Positions 13,601-23,574 of a DNA stretch of 64,000 nucleotides are shown here, piece by piece. A program made the position numbers and the translations under genes. This DNA comes from Ustulina deusta (taxonomy: Eukaryota; Ascomycota; Sordariomycetes; Xylariales; Xylariaceae): contig JAJNNX010000043.1 in assembly GCA_023159155.1 (NCBI GenBank), positions 124,001 to 188,000 of the forward strand, read 5' to 3'. Numbering within the stretch: the first letter of the stretch is position 1; every line of letters begins with the position of its first letter. The notes under the pieces were generated by a model that was not told the origin of the DNA, did no database searches, and worked only from the letters and a program-made list of their open reading frames with translations.

Positions 13601-16600
13601 ACGACGCCGTGGTAGCCATTCTTAGCCGCTTCTGTCAGTGCTCTCTGGCGGGATTCGGTTTCCCTTTCAAGTGGCAACAGCGTGCTCACGATTCTGGAGT
13701 GTCCAGCTGAAGCGGCTGCGGCGAGAGCGCTGCCATACTTTTTGGACGTCATGTTCTGAACCCCGCCGGTGCTCAGTAGAACGGTGATAACATGATCGAA
13801 GCCCTTGAGAGCAGCCAAAGCCATTGGCGAGTCAAAATCTTCCGAAGTAAGCGTGGAATTTGCGCCTCGCGAAAGAAGAAGTTCTGCCGCCTGTTCTCGA
13901 TTCCAGGCCAGAGCGAGAGTGAGCGGCGTGCCCTCACCTTTGGCAACAGCATTCACCTCTGCACCTTTGCCCATTAGCAGCTCCATGGCCCTTATTTGCC
14001 CACTCTCCGCAGCCATATGCAGCGGAGTCCTTACGCCGTCGAAAGCTCCGTCGTTCACGTCGGCTCCTTTCTCAAGCAACCGCAACATTGTCGCATCGTG
14101 GCCCTGGAAGGCTGCCCAATGCAGGGGCTGGTGGTGCCACGAATCCCGACTATGAACTTGATCAGCATTGCCGTTTGATTTCTCGAGCTGGTCAATCAGT
14201 GGAGTGAGTCCAAAGTATGCGGCCACATGCATCGGGGTCAGATTATTGAGGTCGCCGAACTCCTCGACTTGTGCGTAAGATGACCACCACCGACTTCGGG
14301 CGGAGGACTCCAATGACCAGAAAGCGTGCGAGAGGTCAAGCGTCTTCACGAAGTCTGGCGTCGAATCGTTTCCATGCCTGAGCCAAAACTTGACGGGGTA
14401 GTCCAACGCATCAAGCGTCGTTTCTTCGGCTTCCTCTTCGTCGGGAAATATCTGACTAAGAGTCTTTTCATCCTTGTCTTGTGTCGGCTTGGCGTCCACT
14501 GAGCCTGAGTTCGGCTCCCAATTGGAGCTGTCCTCATCGACACCTAGTTGTGTGAGAACATATCTAAAGCACCTTAAGCCTAGTACGCCGTGCTGCCACT
14601 TCACCTCGGTCTGGTCATCTCCATCTTCAGAGAGGCCAATCAACTTTCGAGAGGTTGCTTGGCTCAAGAGCGCCTCTTTTGCCATAGGGTGGATGAATGT
14701 TACTCGTTGGGACCAAGGGTAGTAGTCGTCCCACTCGTGCATACTGTAGATGCGTAGTAGCGGCCCGCAAGCTCTGATTAGCTCACGGACCTGAGTAGCG
14801 TTGACTTTCTTATCATCCGAGTCGAGATCGGCCATGACCCTCAGTTCGTCGAGAGTGGGATCTTCGTAGGCGATAGCAAGAGTACGGAGGATCTCTTTCG
14901 AAGTATGAATCCCCTCGGTCTCGACGCTGAGTGACTAGTATATGGGTAAGTGTGCGATACGTCCCATCGATCGTCCAGTTTTACTTACTTCGTGCCATGT
15001 ACGGCTGATCAAATCATCCAAAGATCGCGGCAGCGCCTCCACCGTTTTCCGCACTTGGATATGATTCGACGGGATGCCCTCCAGCAAGCGGCAAACAACC
15101 TCGACCCATAATGCGCTAGTCGCCCTTTTCGACAAAATCGACGTGACGAAAAACTGTAGCGCCAAGCTGTATTTCTTGTAAGTCGCCAGTTGCTTGACGC
15201 GGTCGCTAATGTAAGACTGTAAAGAGCTACGTAACACATCTGTTCTGGAACCGTCTTCGAGATCAATCCAGAGCATGCCTGAATTTCTTTTGTCGAGCAT
15301 CACGCCCTTGATGTGGTCCTCGGAGAGGTTACCATCCTTGGAGCGGCTCAAGAACATCCAGCGAGACTTTCTCATGTCATCGCCCATGTCGTTCGCTGGG
15401 GGAATTAGAACCTCATAGGCCAATAGTCGGAAAAACTCGATTGTGTTCTTATCACCTTCTGAGAAGCTGTGCAAATTATTAAGGACAAAGTAGACGGTTT
15501 CCACGCTGGGATCGCTGAGCATCTGTCGAAAGGCCTTCCAGAGTTGCGAGAGGCTGACCGAATCTTGTCCGGTATTCATGCTCCGCGATGTGTCCTGGAT
15601 GGCGAGGCCTTTGACGTACTGCCCAAGATTCCGTCGCTTCAGGATGAGCTGCCAGATCAGAGATTTGAGCATGTTCTCCGGCTTGCATGAATCGGACGAA
15701 GAATCGCAGGAGAAGTAAGCAACCAGTACATCCTTAGACCCTGTCACCTTGCTTTTCTTCTCCAGCTCCTCGAGCTCTTCGACCGCCAAAATGGCCACCT
15801 TCCCCTTGCCTCGGCCCTCAATTCCCGAAACCCATAGGAAGCGGCTGGCATCGTCGGTTTGGTCAAACCATTGACAATACTTGGGCTCCTTCCGGAGCCA
15901 GGACGAATCGCCGCTTGCGCTCTCGATTTTTCTCCGTATGCCGCGGAAGTCGACCATGTTCAGGGTGTCTGACAAACGCGCAAAGGTGTCATCATCAACA
16001 AGTGACTGCTTCGAAGCCTGGAGTCGCGTCTTGACAATCCGATGAGACTTCTGCACGATATCTCTTAACATCATACGGACCGTGTTGTAGCGCTGGTCCT
16101 GGGCGCTATCGAAGCGGTTCAGCTGGCGATGGTCGCATTCCATACCACGCTGCTCGGCACCATCGAGGGTAGCGGACTCTTTGGTCACGACGATTTCAGA
16201 TAAACCCTGTAGATGATGATTAGGGGTCATGTCTTGTGTTACTGATAGTATTTAGCTCCGAGTGACTCACTCGAATTTTCGGGCCATAGCTCAACTCCTT
16301 CAACTCGTAGATACACTTGATGGTGGCCTTCGGCTTCTGCATAGCAAGCTGGTAAAAGTCATTCCGCAGCTCCTCCAAGCTATCTCGCTGCGGGTCGAGG
16401 ATTTGGAGCATCTGACTAGATTCGGCTCGCTTGATCGTTTCCAGGATGCTGGCAAGCAGAACCCCCTTGTGGGCCGCCTTGCTCCCTCTGAAAGGCGTTC
16501 CGAAGAAAATGGCTCCAGCAAAGCACTCGTAGACGCGCATTTGGTCAATCAACTCAGGCTTAGCTACAGCAAGTGTGAGTGCCTTCGCCACGACGAGACC

Positions 16601-17003
16601 GCCCATGCTGTGCGCAAGAAAAACAAGGGGCCTTGATTCGTTGCCCTTGCGATGCACGACCAGGGCGTCAAGGAGCCACATGGCGGCATTGTAGAGCGTC
16701 TGTCGAATCCCATTCGCGCCGAGCCAACGGCTGTCATATCTATAAAGCAGCACGCGAGCGCCGGGGATCTCACGACGAATTCCTGTCCTCGGGTCACTGA
16801 GCCAGTTGAAGTTGATGTCTTTCTCGGACCCGAAGCTACGGTCGGGGTCGGCCCCTAGACCGGGTACTGCTACGATGCTGTGCGTTCGTCAGAGGTGTGC
16901 CCAAGGCAAACAGAATCGGCGCAATAGATGCTTACTCAATGGTAATGTCGCTCTGGTCTACTCCCTCGGTTGGCGCGAGGAGCGACAGGCCTTGTGACTC
17001 CAT
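10678..17003 (-). CDS. NLR-like protein: alpha/beta-hydrolase, degenerate NACHT-like NTPase, ankyrin array, acidic repeats
   Basis: Four exons (17003-16936, 16877-16271, 16206-14989, 14934-10678) join in phase with GT-AG introns of 58, 64 and 54 nt, giving 2,049 residues. Residues ~20-260 form a DUF676/SesB-like alpha/beta-hydrolase. It opens with IVAVPGLGADP, carries the nucleophile motif AHSMGG (Ser113), and has a likely catalytic His251. A NACHT-type NTPase region follows. Its P-loop reads GIEGRGKG (353-360), lacking the usual Ser/Thr, and its Walker B position reads FVLNNLHS (about 465-472), lacking the acidic residues. About 18 ankyrin-like repeats span ~861-1550. Seven acidic 13-residue repeats span 1757-1848, and a helical tail ends the protein. 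Fungal proteins with this order are NOD-like receptors implicated in non-self recognition and regulated cell death; that role is inferred here. The gene is intact despite decayed surroundings. The hydrolase domain appears catalytically competent, the NTPase not. Confidence 0.88.
11287..11559 (-). repeat. 39-bp coding minisatellite in the NLR-like gene (7 units)
   Basis: Seven head-to-tail units of exactly 39 bp encode 13-residue acidic repeats with consensus DGAQGxxNEExDD. The first begins at 11559 on the minus strand and later units at 39-bp steps down to 11325. The last unit is the most diverged. All keep frame, so gain or loss of a unit would not disrupt the protein. Confidence 0.88.
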
Positions 17004-18799
17004 GATGGGCTTCGGTGGTCTCTAGGAGGTTTGGTGCATACTGATGCGAAGGAGAGAGGAAAGAAAACAAAATGATTTTCAACGTCGACGCGCTCGAGTC
17101 TGCCCTAATAGCTAATTCGAATTATCAATCACATGTGCCACTAGGGTAGAGAAACTGCTAGGTATCATACGGAAGTGGTTTGGTGGAGGATTCGGCCCCC
17201 AATGCAACCCGTGTATACTAGGCAGACTAGGGTCTAGGTAGGGAGTATAATATCCAAGGACGTACACCACCTCAAGGCTAGGCCATCTGGCCCCCAAATT
17301 ACTTCTTCTTCAGGAGTGCTTCGTGGAGATGAGACCTTGCCTGTCAGCACTCATGCGATCCAGCCGCGCAAAGCGCAATAATGGTGTGATGTTAGCGCTT
17401 CAACTACCTAGCTTGCTCCCTTCATAGGCTGCTGACTTACGAGCCAGGACTGGTCGGCTTACGAGTGTCATCGCACTTAGGCCAGGATCAACTCCAAAAC
17501 GTGAGGCGATAGAAATGATGAGTCAACGTCTCGCGCCTTGCTTCCCTGCTACATGTATTAGTGGATGTTCCGTACAGCCAAGTAACGTCTGCACCCGAAC
17601 ATTTTCGAAGGAGTTATCCGGGGCAGGCATGTTTCCCCCTGGCTCCCATGATTCAATTGTATGTATTATCATGAGAAGGTACTAACCTTCTCGGTGGAAT
17701 ATACAAGACTGCAGAACCCAATACTTTGCCAAAATCAGGTTGCATTTCTATAGCAAGGTATCTGACAAGCTTGACTGTTGCTTACTTAATTACTAGGATA
17801 AAACAACAACCCAGGTTAGTCAAGTCTTTCCACCAGACAGGGCTATGATAAGGGTTCCGACAAGGGCTTTTAGTGCTAAGTGTTTCCAGCGCGGCAAAGT
17901 TCTAATCAAGACTACTCCTATCAGATATAAGCGAGTCAATCGATTAAGGGTTCCATCAATGATTGCTGTGTTGATCATTATCCGCCTATCTTCTGTGGTA
18001 TCAGGTGTGTCGAACTCAGTCCCCGGCAGAGTCTTCATTAGACTCCGTGGCCTATCTTGCAACTCTGTAAGGCTGACTGACCCATAATGCATGGCACGGC
18101 CCGCAGTGTGTAGTGTAGTGCCCACTTGAGCCAAGTCATCCTCCAGCTTGGCAATTTAGCTCAAGGCTCGAGTAGTTAGAAATAAGCGTACCGGTATAAT
18201 TTCTAACATTCAGTATAAAAGAGTTTGAACGTTCGAAGTGCTTTCGATAGGGATAGCTCCCATGTCAAAAAACACCTCTTTTTTTAAAGTCCATATAGAT
18301 TAAATTGATTGTGCACTAATTCACTCTTTTGCTTACCGTTATATGGCATCCCATAGTAAAGTTCGTTAAACACCGATTCAATTAGTTTCACCAACTCAAC
18401 TATAATGCGTTAGTAATCCGTTCAGTAATCTTTGATGTGCTTAAAAATAGAACGACCAGAATTATTATCTATAGCTCGTAAAGAACCCTCCAATAGTCAT
18501 ATTTTGGATCGGCACTAACTAATACGCCAGACTTCTTTTGCTCTAGGGCTATGGTTTCCAGAAGACAGTGCGATAAGAGATACATTCACGTAGTGGCAAC
18601 GGAGTGTTAACATTGACTGTATCCCCAGTAGTTAATGATCAAAGCGGTTTCCTGGTTATCATTACGGTCGGCAGAATCCTGAGCACGGCCTCAGTGGACT
18701 CATCACCTTCGTCATGAGCCTTACCAAGATAATTAGCAGCTGACGTGACTTTTCGAACCATGTTACAACGCCCACTAAACGCCTGGTTATAGAATATGC
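17004..18799. other. 5' flank of the NLR-like gene and non-coding sequence
   Basis: The first few hundred bases upstream of 17003 should contain the promoter of the minus-strand NLR-like gene, but I see no clear TATA or other element. A minus-strand frame of 104 codons at 17820-18134 ends in a hydrophobic stretch that could be one or two membrane segments; I do not recognise the protein. From 18200 to 18800 the sequence is AT-rich and has no usable frame. Confidence 0.5.
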
Positions 18800-19291
18800 T
18801 TGTTCGACCTACTTAAGTCTCCGGAGGTCAGTGGTCTAAATGTCCAGTACCACGGCTTCGAAATCAGCAGGGCGCTGTTTCCACACAACTCCTGGCTGCC
18901 GGATAATGTGGCTTTGTCCACGTCGTTCCTACTGGAAGAGCCACCGCAATCTCTTCACGGGCAGTTTGACGTTGTGCACCTGCGTCTAGTTTGTCGTTAA
19001 CCCTCAGCGGCAGCCCAAAGCCAATCATCCAGCATATCAAGATGCTCTTCAGTCTGTATTCCTCAGCCGATAGATCATAGACCGTTAAGGTATGAGCCGA
19101 CCGACAGATTAATAGAACCCGGTGGTTACTTACAATGGGACGAGCTGGACCGGTTCAACCACTATGCCCACTTGAAGAGGGTCCTGAAACGGCGGTGTAA
19201 TATCCCCATTGAACCAGCCCCCGGGGTGTTCATGACCTGGGCGCACATAGACCTCTGTTTGGCTGAAATTAATTTGGATCACGGGGTGTAA
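18800..19291 (+). pseudogene. decayed SAM-dependent methyltransferase fragment
   Basis: Two plus-strand blocks read as parts of a class I SAM-dependent methyltransferase of the kind common in fungal secondary metabolism (LaeA/UMTA-like). Block one (18800-18999) contains GFEISRALFP and then FDVVHLRLV, matching the acidic-loop region and motif IV. Block two (19109-19291) contains EPGGYLQWDELD, the usual motif following LLKPGG. The frame breaks between them, where about 100 bases contain stops. The glycine-rich motif I that binds SAM, expected upstream, is missing. No start codon or full domain remains, so the gene is dead. Assignment beyond class I methyltransferase is not justified. Confidence 0.65.
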
Positions 19292-21586
19292 TAAGAACCA
19301 TTGAGTGTCTTTATACATACAGTGTTACAGGTTCAAGCTGAGACTTTTGTTAACAATATTCATCGGGGTCTATGAGCTATACTCTAAGATGTGAATACCT
19401 TGATGCGGCTGCATAACTGCGCCCCAGGTTGTACCCACCTGAGTCCGTAGAATCTGGATCAGTCATTCTTACTCAGTGCTAACGATGAGTGAGTTGAGAA
19501 AGGGCTGAATCTGTTTGCTCAGTGCGGTGAAACTTGCCCCCTCGCGGGTGTATGGCTTCTTCACTAGATCGCATAGGCCCCGTACGAAGATAAAGAGAAC
19601 ACCTAGTATTATTCATCTTGTGACCCCACTAGTGCTAAAGGGTTTCTACACATGCGCAGTACATACAGCGAAATGGGTTATGAATGCCATCTTATAGAAT
19701 ACTCTGCTGAGAGAAGACGGGCTACCCTGTTAATATAACGTCAGAAAACATCCTTTCGGCCATATTACAGCAATTTCCCACGTTCAAATCAGACCGTTAT
19801 GCTTTACCTATATGCCGTACTGGCAATCTATTGAAATGAATGTTGTCAGGAGCCTTTCAGTCGAAGGACAGCTGAAGGGACTATTGTCAGGGACCAGGGT
19901 CACCATTGGGTAGAAGCTACCCATGTGGGTCTGTATTCTAGGATATATTTATATAAAGACCTACTTCTCCCCAAAATACTTGGGAGAAGAAGGTCAGGAA
20001 TCAATGATATTGAGCCCTTACCTATACCTTTCTATCTACCAGTGACCTACTTGCGACCTACTTGTGACCAACCTTCACTCTGGGATAACCACCTCTGACA
20101 ACTATGAATATAGCCCTTATAGGTCTACTTAGTATGTTGATCAGGTTTTACTCTGTCCGTATTGCTAATTCCTGGAATGTAATGCCCTTTCACACCGCTT
20201 CAACCCTCACCTGAAAAATGTATGCATAATTACTTCCCCGAGTCCTGCCCGCTTTACTGGATCTCCACATTCCTGGCAAGATCTGCGTAACTCCCTAGTA
20301 TGAATGAATATTGGAGCCAAGATCCCTACGGTCATGAAAATGTAGGCTCCTGCCTCTTTCAGTATGCTGTAATGCCAACATTAAATTGTGGAAAGAATAA
20401 CTGAAGGGCAAGCCATTTTAAGAGCTTTATTCTGCATACCATTGTTGAGGAGTTTGTATGGAGCCGCCCGGACTGGAAGTTTTGGGATCCTAAAATGCAG
20501 AAACTTTTACATGAAAAACAATTGTCATAACCCCCGGCTTTCGCCAATGTCACAATTTGGTGCCTTTGATAATATCCACCGACTCTTACAAACGCGCATG
20601 CAGAGGAAAATACAAGTCACGTTTGCTACGACATAAGATATAACGAGAGAGACAAAACGATCTGTTACGGTCACGCTTAGATAAATGAGCAAGTGACTGG
20701 CTGTTTTCTGCTAAAGGATTCTAGGTCGGAGACACACTCAAACCCCTGGCCCTTGACCCCCGGCTTCGCCTTTTTATACATTCCTTGAGATCTAACGCGG
20801 GGTCGAAACGTAGAAAGCATAGAGACTGATCACAACAACGGAAGCTGGTATACCAATCTGGTTTTGATAGGCCATAGAGTATATACAACAAATGTCCCTT
20901 TACAACATCCCAGGAATAAAACCAATCAAAAAGGGTTCAAAGGAACATCCAAACCAACTTGCATCGAGAACAAATCTCCAATCTAGCTGACACATTTAGA
21001 CACTCGAAATCCCTTCGTAGTCGGCGTACCCAAGTGCAAGATTCATCTTCTCGAGTGGAATTTGTTAGCAATACCATAAACATCTCGATCAGGGGGAGGC
21101 ACTTACGGGATACGACTCGGACGAACTGGTGAGGAACATTGAAGCATTGGCGGTTAATTCCCTGGTTCTTTTGTGCGTCTCGGATGATCCGTTCGGTTTG
21201 TGCACAATCTGTAAGTGGGATCGAGGCCCAACGAACCACCTCTTTTGGGTGAGAAGTTATCCCGAAGAAATCACCTTGTAAGCCCCCTGCCTGGTATTAC
21301 TTGGTGGCTCTCAGTGCTGCCGCCGGCTTATTTTGCCCATTCGTACATGTCGATTCTCAGCACCATACCTCGAAAGATGCTCAGAACTGACAGCCTGTGC
21401 GGCAATATGGCATCAACTGTTCACCACTTAGTGTTATGTTCTGATTCCGCAAAGACAGGCTGCTAAACACCGCCAAGCCAAGCAAGCAAGCCCTACCTTC
21501 AAGTTGAGAGCTGTCAGCGTCTTGGGCATCGCGTATCATAGTTTGCTTGTACAATATAGCGATTTGCCTTTCAGACTATCAAGGTA
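19292..21586. other. non-coding or decayed sequence
   Basis: No gene is recognised. A minus-strand frame at 20937-21239, which can extend upstream, reads plausibly as protein (WASIPLTDCAQTERIIRDAQ) and has a GTAAGT donor-like site at about 21109, suggesting a gene relic of unknown family. The rest has many stops in all frames. Confidence 0.4.
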
Positions 21587-23574
21587 TTATACATGAAAGT
21601 GTGAACCATGAAATCTGAAACAAGTACAACACAACCTGTCCCAATCCCCATGAACACCCGTCACCCTCCATGCATAATACTCCTTTCTAGTCTTCAGCAG
21701 ATTTCCATCAGGCATCATCTTACCCCCTTTGATCCCAGCAACCAACTCTCCACGATCAGGGTCCGAGCTCGCCTCTCGAATCCGCAGCTTCGTCATCCGG
21801 GTCCTCGGCCTGTAGAACCCCGCGCCCGAGTTCTTCAACTTGTTTGCGGGCGGCGAAGTAATGGCTGGGGCCACTAACTCGCCGATACTACCCTATGCGC
21901 TGCTCGTCCAGCCGTTCCTCTGATCAAAGAAGAACACAAGGGAGTAGCTAAAATGCACGAGCGCGAGCACCACGTGTATTAAGAGGATGATGATGGAGAA
22001 CCAGGTCGTGCCTGACCGCGTGCCGTATCCCCAGCCGTAGCGCTGCACCTTGAGCACGAAGGGGGTCTGGACGTCGAATTCCGAGGTGGGCCTGATACTT
22101 ACTTAATTTGGGTGATTCTGTCCCCGGCAGAAATTGAACAGTCCAAAGGTTGCCGTCCTCTGGCCCAGATAGCTATGTCGTGAACGATATGTTGCCAAAC
22201 GTGGAGCGCGACAGCCAGTCTGGGCATCACGGGGCTGAGTGTAACAGATCCCGATATTGACGGATTTCGACGCTGTACTTTCGTGATGGCTGATCAAATT
22301 TACCGACATTTAGCATTTCCTTACCACTATATATAGGTACCTGGCTGAGAAGCCACGAACTGTAGGAGCAAGTGCTCGACGACTGTCGAATCGCGATATT
22401 TGCCATTCGACGGCGGTGCCTCGGCATTGAGAGCAATTGCTCAGTCAGCGGATATGGAGATGGGCTTGCTTATATTCCAACTAGATAAAGCACTCTTTGC
22501 GTCATAGTTAGCCCTTGAGGAATTATTCGATACTGCCAGTCGGGTAACATTTTCTCTTCTTGATCGCCGAGAAAAGGTGTTTAGCATTGTTGGATTATTG
22601 TGCTGAGCTCTTGTGATGCCATATTCCCAACCGTCGTCATACCTAGTCCGCTGCCAGTCGCTGAGCTGAGAATACCCTTCACCAGGACAATTCCGGGGAT
22701 TCCAGTTGTCTCCAATGCAGCTTTGGTTCACATCAGACGAGTCCAACTTCATAGGTTAGAGCTCAGAGGGGGTATGTTGGATGTAAGAAGTCAGTGGAAC
22801 ACTGTTGTTAAAAGGACTGATCACATTCCACCAGTCGAGAGTTGGAATAAGAGCGCCAGCGGATGCTGATCCGACTAGAAAACAGTAGAGAATGGCTGAT
22901 CCGAGAGCCAAGGCCCCAGAGAATGCGTTGTAATGGCGATGAAAAAGGCTATATCTCAATGATTTACCATAGCTTTTACTTCGTAGGTACTCGACTGACC
23001 CAATCTGAAAAGCTCCCAACATGAGTCCTAAGGGAATATCATATGGACCAACCAACATGCGACGAAAGATACTATTATCTTAAGGGCCAGGAACAGCTTA
23101 GAAAGAATGATTAGGTGCGGCGAAGGATAGAAGCTTTGACGAGGGAGTTGTGGCATAAGAATTGTCCTCGGGAAGTGAATGTGGGATCTAGTATAACTCC
23201 TGTAGGACCTAAATTCGTCGTAGAATTAGTAATATATTTATTATACAGCATTTTAACTAAAAATCCCCGTGTGAAAAATAAATCATGGCCAACAGAGAAC
23301 CGACGATAAGAATTTCGTGGATCTTTGCTGGGAACCGAAGGAAGTTCGGCCATCTCGTATCAAAGCGGGAAACGTCATCCCAATAGACTTCGCGAAAACT
23401 CAGTTGTACGATGCCGATTGTTGTTAATACAGGTAAAAGGTGCCCAAGCGGGTGCGATAAGCTAATTCGCTTGCGAGGCGCAACCTTCGGCCGTTCCCTT
23501 GCATCATCAGTAACTTGGGGATTGTCGCCGTTTATGAAAGCTTTCTCGTTGTCATTGACGAAGTCGCCGTGCAC
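21587..23574 (-). pseudogene. decayed fungal multi-pass membrane protein of unknown function
   Basis: Read on the minus strand, several blocks appear in the order expected of an uncharacterised fungal membrane-protein family: IVQLSFREVYW and AKIHEILIVGSL (about 23420-23290), LVGPYDIPLGLMLGAFQ (about 23058-23000), NAEAPPSNGKYRDSTVVEHL (about 22430-22365), and a C-terminal part with YGWGYGTRSG, a hydrophobic helix and GWTSSA-stop-GSIGELV (about 22060-21870). In-frame stops interrupt it at 22756-22758 (TAA), 22441-22443 (TGA) and 21893-21895 (TAG). The flanking frame continues unchanged across each one. About 190 AT-rich bases (about 23068-23261) with no splice donor sit between the second and third blocks. 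Two stops fall where relatives have tryptophan, the kind of change repeat-induced point mutation makes. Family recognition is from memory of conserved motifs. Confidence 0.7.
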
